A DNA stretch of 64,000 nt, from NCBI RefSeq assembly GCF_004005475.1, contig NZ_RZTZ01000018.1, forward strand, positions 17,726 through 81,725. Direction: 5' to 3'. Positions 49,926 through 58,023 of this stretch are shown here, in pieces; position 1 is the first letter of the stretch; every line of letters begins with the position of its first letter. The notes beneath the pieces are model-generated. The model was not told the origin of the DNA, made no database searches, and saw only the letters and a program-made list of their open reading frames with translations. The position numbers and the translations under genes were made by a program. Source of the DNA: Niallia taxi. GTDB taxonomy: Bacteria > Bacillota > Bacilli > Bacillales > Cytobacillaceae.

Positions 49926-50204
49926 TATGTATTTTTTTAACCGTCTTGCGGTCCATCTTTAACTCATTAGCAATATCAGTAATACTCATTCCTTGTTGGT
50001 ACATTTCTTTAATCATAAAAAATTTCCCTCTAGTTTTCACGAACCATAGCTCCTCACAAAAAACTATGGTTCTATCTTAGATGGGGAATTTTATTCCGGT
50101 TATATTGAGGATTTAAACATCGGCTTTAACAAAAGTAATGTAATAAAGATTTGTGACATTGATTTATATCAAAAGAAAACATTTATAAATAAGATGGGGC
50201 GTAT

Positions 50205-50472
50205 GTGGGGGGCATCAAGATTCATGTCCAGAAGAATTTGTGTTAGGTGCCAAAATTGACCAAAGGACAAACGTATTTAATATGGGAGCAATTGCATTTG
50301 GGCTTTTAGGAGGAGAACTTGTTCGCTCCACTTCAAAGTGGGATGGAGGACAGAACTTTATAAAGGAGCTATTAAAGCAGTTAATTTAGAAAGATTAGAA
50401 AGATATACAACAATAGAAGAATTTCTATTTGATTGGGAAAAAGCTTCAGGCCCCAAGTCATTAGCTTTATAA
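50205..50472 (+). pseudogene. Protein kinase-like gene, 3' fragment
   Basis: SCPEEFVLGAKIDQRTNVFNMGAIAFGLLGGELVRSTSKWDGGQNF, then a frameshift and KGAIKAVNLERLERYTTIEEFLFDWEKAS to TAA at 50472, match the C-terminal lobe of small Ser/Thr or aminoglycoside-type kinases (APEE..xGxxID..TNVYxLGA). The N-terminal lobe is missing and the IS21 end lies 75 bp upstream. Confidence 0.5.
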
Positions 50473-50546
50473 TTGCTAATTAAAAAAGTTTGTGAAATAC
50501 TAGTAGTGTCCTATTTGGAGAACTGATTTTTAGGAGGTACATAATG

Positions 50547-50827
50547 ATGAACAAAACAGAACAGAACTTATTAATGCAGTAGCTGAAAGCTCTGAACTAT
50601 CAAAAAAAGACTCATCTAGAGTAGTTGACTCCGTAATGGAAACAATCACAATATCATTGAAAAATGGTGAAAAAGTAGAAATATTAGGATTTGGTGCTTT
50701 CTCTGTTAGCGAACGAGCAGCTAGAAAGGGCCGTAACCCGCAAACTGGTGAAGAAATAGAAATTGCAGCAAGTAAAGCACCAACTTTTAAAGCTGGAAAA
50801 AACTTAAAAGATGCAGTAAAAGAATAA
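50547..50827 (+). pseudogene. HU family nucleoid protein, frameshifted second copy
   Basis: AGGAGG precedes the ATG pair at 50544 and 50547. The intended start is [16 protein letters not shown], but a 5-bp tandem duplication (agaac agaac at about 50557-50566) shifts the frame and leads to TAG after about 10 codons. Downstream sequence is uninterrupted: [66 protein letters not shown]. Only this single lesion separates it from a working gene, so it is recent. The preceding 60 bp also resembles the leader of the intact HU at 43309. Confidence 0.8.
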
Positions 50828-50839
50828 GAACTTTAGTAT

Positions 50840-50861
50840 GGTAGGGGATTAATCCTCTACC
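50840..50861 (+). terminator. Intrinsic terminator of the HU pseudogene
   Basis: GGTAGGGGATT pairs with AATCCTCTACC with one weak pair, followed by ACTTTTTATA. Confidence 0.65.
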
Positions 50862-51482
50862 ACTTTTTATATACCTTTTAATTTCTTTAAGGATTAATTT
50901 TTAGACAGAATGCTCCAAGTAGCAAAACTAAATATTTGTATAACCAGGCGGTATGTTATAGCTGCTTCCAGAACGAATGATTATAGTACCAATTGGAGAA
51001 AGTAATACTGCCTAGAAAATACAATGGAGTCTCATTAACGGACAAGAGAAGTAGTATAAACAATTATTATACGAATATATAAGTCTGCGTTAAATTCTCA
51101 TTTAACGAACAAAAAATATAGTTTAAGATACTCATTGAGATTATATTATGATTCCTTAGAAGCGGTTAGACGGGTTGTAGCTGTAATGATATACGATGAT
51201 AAATAAAAAAAGCTAACTTTAATTTTACGCGTTCATAATATTTTATGAATATAAAATTTCAGTATTTAGGGATTTCTTAAAAGATATTAAGCTATTACTG
51301 AAATTTACAACTTCAACAGTTTTGTAAATACTAAATTTGTAATAATCTATTCTGCAAAAAAAGTTGGATACCAAGAGGGGCTAAATGATTTCGGAAAAAC
51401 GCATTGTGACAAATTTACGTGAGTGATTCATCATGTTAACTAAATTAATTTCGTCTGAGAGAAGTGATTCTTAAATAAAAAA
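50862..51482. other. No gene recognised
   Basis: AT-rich sequence without a supported frame lies between the HU pseudogene and the recombinase gene. A tagacgggttgtagctgta stretch near 51166 shows no pattern I can name. Confidence 0.45.
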
Positions 51483-51516
51483 ACCGCCAACCCTTACAGC
51501 CTCAAGGGTTGGCGGT
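51483..51516 (-). terminator. Strong intrinsic terminator of the recombinase gene
   Basis: ACCGCCAACCCTT pairs perfectly with AAGGGTTGGCGGT (13 bp, 8-base loop). On the minus strand the stem is followed by TTTTTTTAT, 6 bp past the stop codon. Confidence 0.85.
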
Positions 51517-51521
51517 GAAAA

Positions 51522-52514
51522 TCAATTGCTAAAAAATCTTGAAACATCCTTATTTCTCATGGCCTTTTGCTTCTGTTCATTGCTAACATGGGTATAAATT
51601 TGCGTAGTGTTCAAATTTGTATGTCCCATAAGCTGTTGTATAGTTACTAAGTCGGTGCCATCTCGAACCATACTAGTTCCAAAGGTGTGGCGTAATTTAT
51701 GTGCTGTTAGTTTCTTTTGTTCCAAGTATTGAAATCCAGGTTGCTGTTCCAAAAACTCAAAGGCATTCTCTGTTATTTCTTGTATTCTCCTTCTGGAAAT
51801 TCTTACACCTCTTTTGGAAAGGAAGAATGCATTCGAATGATTGGGTTTTGGTTTAGCACGGAATACTCGTTCATAATCCAATAGCAATTGATATAAAGGA
51901 ATAGGAAGGGGAATGTATCGAGCTTTATTTCCTTTCCCTGATACTTCAATGCCTGGATCTTCTTGATCTCTAATAATGTCTGAAATGTTAAGATTATGTA
52001 CTTCTACCACACGTAACCCAGCAAGTCCCATCAACATCAATATACATTTATTACGTATATAGTAATCGCTTGGTGGCATAGACGTAAAAAGTAATAAGAG
52101 TTCTTCGTCACTTAGATAAGTGGGAAGTCGTCCTTTTTCTTGTTTTGCCATATCCACATCTTGAGCAGGATTATAAACTAGAACTTCTGATTTCATTAAA
52201 GATTTATATAGAGTTCTTAGAGTCATCAATCGTCGATTCCGGCTTGCCTTCGAAGCTTTCCGGTGATGCTTGCGTAAAAATCCTGCAATATCTTGTTTGG
52301 TGACAGTGTCCAATCCAACTTTTTGTGATTTATGATCATATAGAAAAATTAGGAATAACTTAATGTCATAAAAATAGTTACGGATCGTAAGGGAAGAGTA
52401 CCCCAAGTCCTCTAAGTACACTCGAAAAATATCTAACTCTTCTTCATAGTAAGAAAGAAGGTCTTTCTCCATGTCCAAATGATGTTTGTCTTTCGAATTC
52501 ACTATATCCAACAC
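51522..52514 (-). CDS. XerC/XerD-type tyrosine recombinase
   Basis: This protein of up to 330 residues has an N-terminal core-binding domain (YYEEELDIFRVYLEDLGYSSLTIRNYFYDI...RNRRLMTLRTLYK) and a full catalytic domain: Arg 168 in AGLRVVE, Lys 194 in GKGNKAR, H272 and R275 in HKLRHTFG, H298 in MGHTN and the nucleophile Tyr 307 in TQIYTH. All six active-site residues are present. The start is uncertain: GTG 52514 has AAAAGG directly against it, and an internal GTG at 52502 or ATG at 52472 may be used instead. It could resolve plasmid multimers or integrate an element. A near-perfect 38-bp palindrome lies 54 bp upstream. It marks the left edge of the defence-rich segment. Confidence 0.87.
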   Translation of the reverse strand: MLDIVNSKDKHHLDMEKDLLSYYEEELDIFRVYLEDLGYSSLTIRNYFYDIKLFLIFLYDHKSQKVGLDTVTKQDIAGFLRKHHRKASKASRNRRLMTLRTLYKSLMKSEVLVYNPAQDVDMAKQEKGRLPTYLSDEELLLLFTSMPPSDYYIRNKCILMLMGLAGLRVVEVHNLNISDIIRDQEDPGIEVSGKGNKARYIPLPIPLYQLLLDYERVFRAKPKPNHSNAFFLSKRGVRISRRRIQEITENAFEFLEQQPGFQYLEQKKLTAHKLRHTFGTSMVRDGTDLVTIQQLMGHTNLNTTQIYTHVSNEQKQKAMRNKDVSRFFSN

Positions 52515-52567
52515 CTTTTCTAAAGATTATCGGTCAAGAACATATATTCTACTATACTACAATTTTT

Positions 52568-52605
52568 ATCTAATCACACATAATAACCATTATGTGCGAT
52601 TAGAT
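52568..52605. repeat. 38-bp near-perfect palindrome upstream of the recombinase
   Basis: ATCTAATCACACATAAT and ATTATGTGCGATTAGAT pair at 16 of 17 positions around AACC. It lies between the recombinase start and the decayed gene at 52915. It may be the recombinase's own crossover site, an operator, or a terminator for the minus strand; two 11-17 bp arms with a short spacer suit a tyrosine recombinase. Confidence 0.6.
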
Positions 52606-52914
52606 GGAAATAATATGGTGATTAAAAAGTGAAAAATCTTTTATTTAATCTTAGTTATAAACCAATGTGTTGCTAAAGGCCTTTTAAAAGAAATTAGATG
52701 AGCAGTTGTTCATGAAAAAATGTAATTCCGCCTAAAGCACAAGAAAACTAAAGATAAGTGCATGTAAATTCAATGTTATCAATGATTTAAGGTTGGTTTT
52801 TCATAGTAAAAAGTTTAAAGGAAATGTTTAATTCGCTGTTAAAAGTTTGGGATAAATAAATAATTATAACTAGCTACTTGAAAGAATTCTGCTTATTCAA
52901 AAATCTAGGCTCAA
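52606..52914. other. AT-rich intergenic DNA
   Basis: No supported gene, hairpin or promoter was assigned between the palindrome and the decayed DNA-binding gene. Confidence 0.45.
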
Positions 52915-53530
52915 GGAGAGATAACTTCCAGAGAAATAGCTGAGTTATTAGATATGAAAATAACAATTATTCAAAAATATGAGAGAGAGAAAAGGCTATT
53001 ACCTTCTAAAGGAGCAAGTTCCCGTATAGATAATAGAAAGTACTTTTCTGAGAATGATATTTTAAAGTTAAAAAAGATTAGCAAAACTAGGTTATACAAC
53101 AGGGGAAGTAGATAAAAAATGTAATTTAAGTCCTGTGACTGTTTCACAATATGTTTCAAAAGGATTACTGAAAGTGGAGAAACATATGTATAGAGAAAGC
53201 GAGATAAGTTTCATCACTCCAGAAGAATAGAGCGATTTACTAATGATTATGGGAGTAGAAACGTGCAGAAAAAAAGGAGTTCTAGGATAAGGAACTTGAA
53301 GTAGCCTGGTTCAAATCTTTTTGTAAGAGGGATGGAACAATGGGGGAGAATCTTACTATAATAAATTAACCCAATACTAGTTACATCAGAAGGAAATAGA
53401 GTTGCTATTAATGAAAAAGTAACTAATGGTTTTACTCCTCGATTTAACATAAAGACCATGGATACTCTTCTAAAAAAGGAAGTTAATAGAATCTTTGATG
53501 AAAAAGCTTATCAATGGAGAAGTTACTATT
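52915..53530 (+). pseudogene. Decayed DNA-binding protein gene with MerR-like helix-turn-helix
   Basis: GEITSREIAELLDMKITIIQKYEREKRLLPSKGASSRIDNRKYFSENDILKLKKI reads as a MerR-like winged helix. A second HTH-like piece, CNLSPVTVSQYVSKGLLKVEKHMYRESEI, follows in another frame, and then TSEGNRVAINEKVTNGFTPRFNIKTMDTLLKK. Stops and shifts divide them. Proteins with two such motifs occur on plasmids and phages; I cannot name this one. Confidence 0.4.
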
Positions 53531-53573
53531 AGAAATAGTAACTAAGTATCTTGAAAGAGTAATCAAGTTAAAA

Positions 53574-53601
53574 AAAGCCAAACTCGAATGAGTAGGGCTT
53601 T
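53574..53601 (+). terminator. Possible terminator hairpin
   Basis: AAAGCC and GGCTTT, with inner ACTC/GAGT pairing, form a short stem followed by ATTAAT. It is weak and follows a decayed gene. Confidence 0.4.
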
Positions 53602-53605
53602 ATTA

Positions 53606-54240
53606 ATACTAATAACTTTTTCCTATTGTGCCTCTGTGAATTTAAAGAATTACTCGTATTTTTGTGTCTCCTGAGGAAAGACCTCTAAAAATGGATACTA
53701 GCTTTGTTGAGTCTCATTATTTTCTTCTGTTGCCTGTGGACTACTACTATCTGTTCTTGGTTTTGCACCGGATGCTAAACTGTTAGAAACATTACAGAAA
53801 TTAAGTAATAAAGCCAATAAAAAATCTAATCATGTGAAAAAATATAGATATCTTTAAAAAGAAATTAATTGTGTAGTTGGTCATTAAAAATTCTTAAATT
53901 CGAAGGAACTAAAGTGGAGTACTTATAAACATCAACTGAATTAAGGGATTTTAGGGTGATATTTACAGATATAAGTTAAAGGCAATGTACAAAGTTTATT
54001 CCCCTGTCAATAATCGATATAAATAATGAAATTAAATTAATGATTCCTTTATGAGTCTGCATGATATAATAAAAAAGAATAGGTAGATTAGGCTATTCTT
54101 AATGGAAGAAATAAAAGATTTATTATAAATGGAAGTAGCAAATTATGCTTGTGTTAATATAAATCTCTAAATAAACACTTGGTTTAAATTTAATCTGCTT
54201 TAATTATAATGATTATGTTATAAAGACTGGAGGGGGAAAA
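53606..54240. other. Leader region of the four-gene defence operon
   Basis: No gene is supported. A TATAAT box lies at 54205-54210, but the best -35 candidate, TTGGTT at 54179, is 20 bp away, longer than usual. The ribosome site GGAGGGGG ends 5 bases before the first ATG. Confidence 0.4.
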
Positions 54241-56772
54241 ATGGAGAGAGTACCATTTAAAGTTTCAGCTAGAGCTGCTAGGCTAATAGGGAGAGAAAAC
54301 GTAAGTAATGCGGAAGCAGCAGTAATAGAGCTAGTTAAAAATGGATATGACGCCGATGCTAATTCGTGTGTGGTTTTTATAGACAACTTTTATCCAGACA
54401 TTCCAAAAACATTAAGTGAGTCAGAATTCAGAGAAATTAATACCCAATTTATTAAATTAGATGAATTTTACATAGAAGATGGTAAACAACTTTCCTATAC
54501 ATTAAGAGATGATTTAGAAGATTTAACAGAACTATACGAATATTTTATGAGCTTTAATAATGTTTATATTTTAGATGATGGAACTGGTATGAGTAAAGAT
54601 ATAATATTGAATCATTGGATGACTATAGGAACTAATAATAAGGAAAATAATTATTTTAGTGATAATGGTAGAATTAGAACTGGTGCAAAAGGGATAGGAA
54701 GATTTGCTTTAGATAGATTAGGTAGTTCCTGTCAAATGTGGACATTGGAGCAAAATAGTGAAAAAGGACATCATTGGAATGTAATGTGGGAAGATTTTGA
54801 ATCTACAAATGCAATAATTGATGATGTTTATGCTAATATGAATGAATTCAATAGAGATGATTTTTACAGCCTTATTAAAAGTAATATCTTTAATAGGATT
54901 GATTTTACTAAATATGATGAGAACCAGTTAGAAGGTTTTGATATTAACAAATTTAGGGAAAAAGGGACATTTTTTAAAATAACAGGAGTAAGGGATGTTT
55001 GGAATAACAGAAATATTGATAGGCTCTATCGAAGTTTAGATTCTCTAATTCCACCGAAGGAAGAACGAATATTTGATATATTTATTTTTACATTAAAAAG
55101 TGCAAAAACATACGGTGCGGTTCGCTCAGCTGGGTGTGACGATTATGATTATAAATTAACAGCGTATGTTACAAAAGAGCAGGAAGTACATTTTGAAATC
55201 AATAGAGAAGAGATAGATCTTGAAAAATTGGATTATGATATATTTAATGAGAGTTTAAGAGAGCCGCCGTATGATAAGGAAACTTTCCTTACCAAAAAAT
55301 ATAAAACTAAACATAGTTTGACATATATGTTGCCTGGTGTTTCAGAAGATATAAGAAAAAAGCTTACAGATTTTTCTTTGACAATTTATTTTCTTAAGAG
55401 AGATTACTCAGTATCTGATTCGAAGACATTTAAATATAAGCATTTCGTACCAGCTAGTCGAAAAGAATGGCTTGATCGATATGGAGGAATCAAGATATTT
55501 AGAGATCATTTTAGAGTTAGACCATATGGTGATATAAACTCTACTTCGTTTGATTGGTTAAGGTTAGGAGAAAGAGTTCAAAAAAGTCCAGCTGGTATTG
55601 GTAAAAAAAATGGTGCTTGGAGAGTAAGAGCAAACCAAATATCTGGAACTATAAATATTTCTAGAAAAAATAATGTTTTTGAAGATAAATCTAGTCGTGA
55701 AGGATTGCAAGAAACAATAATATTTGAACACTTCCAAGAATTAATACAAAAAATTATTGAGGTCTTTGAAAAAGATAGGATAAAAGTTATGAGGGCTATC
55801 AAGGATCATCATGACAAAAAGAATCATAAAGAAAATATTAAAGACAAAGGAAAAAATTTAGCAAAAGAGGTTTTAAAGTCTTGGGATGTTACTCAAGAGA
55901 TCAAAGCTCCTAAAAATACTGAAGAAGCTCGAAAGAGAATAGAGAAGCTTCAACAAGAAAAATTACTACTAGCTCAATCCCATAAAATAATAGAGGAGTC
56001 TATTGAAGAAAAGGAAAATGAAAATAAATTATTGAGAGCATTAGCTGGTACTGGTATAGCTCTTACTTCATTAGCTCACGAAATAAAAACAGTAAGCAAT
56101 CCTTTAGTTACACGGAATGACTTTTTAAAGTCCTTAATTGGTACTCTCGATGTAAATTTAGACAGGAAAAAAGAAGTGATTAAGTTTATAGACTTAATGA
56201 GTGAAAAAGACAGAGTTTTAAAAGGCTGGCTAGATGTAGCATTAAATGTAGTATCTAAAGATAAACGGAGAAGGAATAAAATTAGACTAAATGACATCTT
56301 AGAAAAGGTACTGAAAACGTGGGAACCTCCACTTTTGGAGAAAAAAATTTCCGTCGAAATTGTTAATCCGAAGGACATTATTATTGAATGGAGAGCTTAT
56401 ATCATAGATGTTGAGAGCATATTAAATAATCTTATAATTAACTCTATGATTGCATTTCAAAAAAAGGAACATAAAGGAGTAAGAAATATAAACTTTATTT
56501 TAAATTATTTAGATAATGAGGAAAGTTTCGAATTTACTTATCAGGATTCTGGCCCAGGATTATCTAAAGAAATAAATGATAAAAATGATATATTTGAGCC
56601 ATTATTTACAACTAATTCAGATGGTGGAACCGGATTGGGATTGTGGATAGTAAAAACTATTGTTGAAGAATATAAAGGTGAAGTAAAAGTATTAGATAGT
56701 GAAAATGGGTTTCAATTATATTTTAAATTTCCACTTAGAAAAAGAGGGGAAGGTATATTATTTAATGTATAA
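54241..56772 (+). CDS. Double-GHKL protein: Hsp90/MORC-type ATPase fused to a histidine kinase core
   Basis: This 843-residue protein has two ATPase modules of the GHKL fold. The first (about 1-300) has AAVIELVKNGYDADA with E30 and N34, LDDGTGM at 111-117 and RTGAKGIGRFALDRLG at 146-161. It is followed by a transducer-like domain containing GGIKIFRDHFRVRPYGD at 415-431, as in MutL/MORC-like ATPases. A coiled coil (about 555-605) leads to a histidine-kinase-type helix, LTSLAHEIKT with H613, then a second ATPase with N734 (NLIINS), DSGPGL (769-774) and GGTGLGLWIV (795-804). There are no membrane helices. It is first in an operon and overlaps the receiver gene by 8 bp. It probably senses a DNA or nucleotide signal with the N-terminal half and passes phosphate to the receiver protein. 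GHKL ATPases occur in restriction-modification neighbourhoods, but this fusion I do not know as a named system. Confidence 0.82.
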   Translation: MERVPFKVSARAARLIGRENVSNAEAAVIELVKNGYDADANSCVVFIDNFYPDIPKTLSESEFREINTQFIKLDEFYIEDGKQLSYTLRDDLEDLTELYEYFMSFNNVYILDDGTGMSKDIILNHWMTIGTNNKENNYFSDNGRIRTGAKGIGRFALDRLGSSCQMWTLEQNSEKGHHWNVMWEDFESTNAIIDDVYANMNEFNRDDFYSLIKSNIFNRIDFTKYDENQLEGFDINKFREKGTFFKITGVRDVWNNRNIDRLYRSLDSLIPPKEERIFDIFIFTLKSAKTYGAVRSAGCDDYDYKLTAYVTKEQEVHFEINREEIDLEKLDYDIFNESLREPPYDKETFLTKKYKTKHSLTYMLPGVSEDIRKKLTDFSLTIYFLKRDYSVSDSKTFKYKHFVPASRKEWLDRYGGIKIFRDHFRVRPYGDINSTSFDWLRLGERVQKSPAGIGKKNGAWRVRANQISGTINISRKNNVFEDKSSREGLQETIIFEHFQELIQKIIEVFEKDRIKVMRAIKDHHDKKNHKENIKDKGKNLAKEVLKSWDVTQEIKAPKNTEEARKRIEKLQQEKLLLAQSHKIIEESIEEKENENKLLRALAGTGIALTSLAHEIKTVSNPLVTRNDFLKSLIGTLDVNLDRKKEVIKFIDLMSEKDRVLKGWLDVALNVVSKDKRRRNKIRLNDILEKVLKTWEPPLLEKKISVEIVNPKDIIIEWRAYIIDVESILNNLIINSMIAFQKKEHKGVRNINFILNYLDNEESFEFTYQDSGPGLSKEINDKNDIFEPLFTTNSDGGTGLGLWIVKTIVEEYKGEVKVLDSENGFQLYFKFPLRKRGEGILFNV

Positions 56773-57406
56773 GATTGGTTTAATTGAAGATGATTTTATG
56801 ACTGCAACGCTTATAATTGATAGGTTGAGAAGAGGTACTGATGAAATAAAACCTAGTGTTGAGCTTGTTCCATTTGATAATATGACTTTAGAAGAGTTGG
56901 TTGATTATATCTATGCTAATAGATTTGATGGACTGGTTGTAGACCATAAACTTAAATCGTCTAACCCGGATATAGATTTTGAAGGAACTGATATTGCTTT
57001 AAGTATGGAAAACTTAATCCACTTTTATCCCTTATTTATTTTAACTTCACACCCCAATGATGCAGAATCTGAAAGGTATACAGATGTTAATATAGTATAT
57101 GAAAAGGGAAATTATATAGCTGATACTACGGGTTTAATAGTAGAGCATATTAACAAAAAAATTTTAACTCAGATAGAACATTTTAAGAATCGATTAGCGG
57201 ATGCAGAAAGTGAGTTAGAAACTTTACGGAATAAAGCAAATAAAACTGATGAAGAAAAAGATAGATTCATTGAGTTAGACCATCTAATTGAAACTAGTCT
57301 CTGTGGAAGACATGTTATGCCTAAAAATTTAAAAAATCAGAGCGAGGATATACAAGAATTGTTAGGATTAGCTAGAAAAATATATAAAATGAGTGAGGAA
57401 GAATGA
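56765..57406 (+). CDS. Receiver-domain protein without DNA-binding domain
   Basis: A protein of 213 residues starts at ATG 56765 inside the end of the previous gene, with AGGGGAAGG upstream. Residues about 1-125 form a CheY-like receiver: acidic pocket E8, D9 and D10 in LIEDD, phospho-acceptor D60 in DGLVVDHKL, T94 in FILTSHP and K114 in VYEKG. All key residues are present. The C-terminal part (about 130-213) is a helical coiled coil (IEHFKNRLADAESELETLRNKANKTDEEKDRFIELDHLIE) and not a DNA-binding domain. It is most likely the phosphorylation partner of the kinase encoded upstream and acts through protein contacts, perhaps gating the HNH nuclease whose gene overlaps its stop codon (ATGA). Confidence 0.82.
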   Translation: MYKIGLIEDDFMTATLIIDRLRRGTDEIKPSVELVPFDNMTLEELVDYIYANRFDGLVVDHKLKSSNPDIDFEGTDIALSMENLIHFYPLFILTSHPNDAESERYTDVNIVYEKGNYIADTTGLIVEHINKKILTQIEHFKNRLADAESELETLRNKANKTDEEKDRFIELDHLIETSLCGRHVMPKNLKNQSEDIQELLGLARKIYKMSEEE

Positions 57407-58023
57407 GTCTTAAAACATCTAAAAAAACAATCTTTCGTAAAAATACACCTATGAAAAGAATTGTTGAATATGTAGCAGAAGCAGATTATAAGTCATACAG
57501 AGAATTTTTAAAAGAAGACTTTAAGGGTCGTTGTGGTTATTGTGACTCTTTTTATGGAATAGTCAAGAAAGATTATCATATTGATCATTTTGTACCTCGA
57601 AGATTAATAAAAAAGTTCATTACACATAAACATCTGGAAAATGATTACACAAACTTAGTTTATTCGTGTCCTTCATGTAATATTAGCAAAAGCGGAAAGT
57701 GGATATCCGAAAATCCTGATATTGATTTAGTTGATGAAGAGGGTTTTATAAACCCTTGTAGTGACAATTACACATCTTTATTTTATAGAGATCAGACAGG
57801 TGCCATAAAAGCTGTAGAAAATAACAAGACTGCTACATATATTCATAAAGAACTAAATTTATCTTTAGAAAGACATAAAGTTACTTGGAATATAGAACAG
57901 TTAGTAAACTTAATAGAAAATATTGAAGAAAGTCCTAATCCAACTCTTAAAGAAACACTTTCAAATTCTCTGTTGGAAAACCTTAGAACTCACTTTGAAT
58001 TGGTATTAAAAGATGATGAATAA
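57403..58023 (+). CDS. HNH endonuclease
   Basis: This 206-residue predicted nuclease has an HNH domain at about 40-100: C44-x2-C47 in RCGYC, H59-I-D61-H62 in YHIDHFVPR, N84 in DYTNLVYSC, and C89-x2-C92 in CPSCNISKSG. Two CxxC pairs form the zinc site, and H62 with N84 gives the metal-finger active site. The C-terminal half is helical with no recognised domain. Its ATG overlaps the receiver stop codon (ATGA), and its own end overlaps the methyltransferase start, so all four proteins are made from one message. It is the likely DNA-cutting effector of the system. The target may be unmethylated DNA, given its partner. Confidence 0.85.
   Translation: MSLKTSKKTIFRKNTPMKRIVEYVAEADYKSYREFLKEDFKGRCGYCDSFYGIVKKDYHIDHFVPRRLIKKFITHKHLENDYTNLVYSCPSCNISKSGKWISENPDIDLVDEEGFINPCSDNYTSLFYRDQTGAIKAVENNKTATYIHKELNLSLERHKVTWNIEQLVNLIENIEESPNPTLKETLSNSLLENLRTHFELVLKDDE

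Larger units (their letters stand above)
48067..50131 (-). mobile_element. IS21-family insertion sequence, near full length, decayed
   Basis: Terminal inverted repeats are visible: tgtcaaggtcgattaaaact inward from 48067, and tgttaaagccgatgtttaaa inward from 50131, both ending in CCTCAAT-like sequence. The minus strand carries istA then istB, both broken. Its right flank (50205 on) is the 3' end of a kinase gene. A shorter copy of the same element lies at 36815-38278. Confidence 0.75.

Noticed and set aside
51521..52514. Recombinase as a phage integrase with an att site at its 3' end
   Set aside because: No tRNA gene or direct repeat was seen near the gene, and it ends in a normal terminator.
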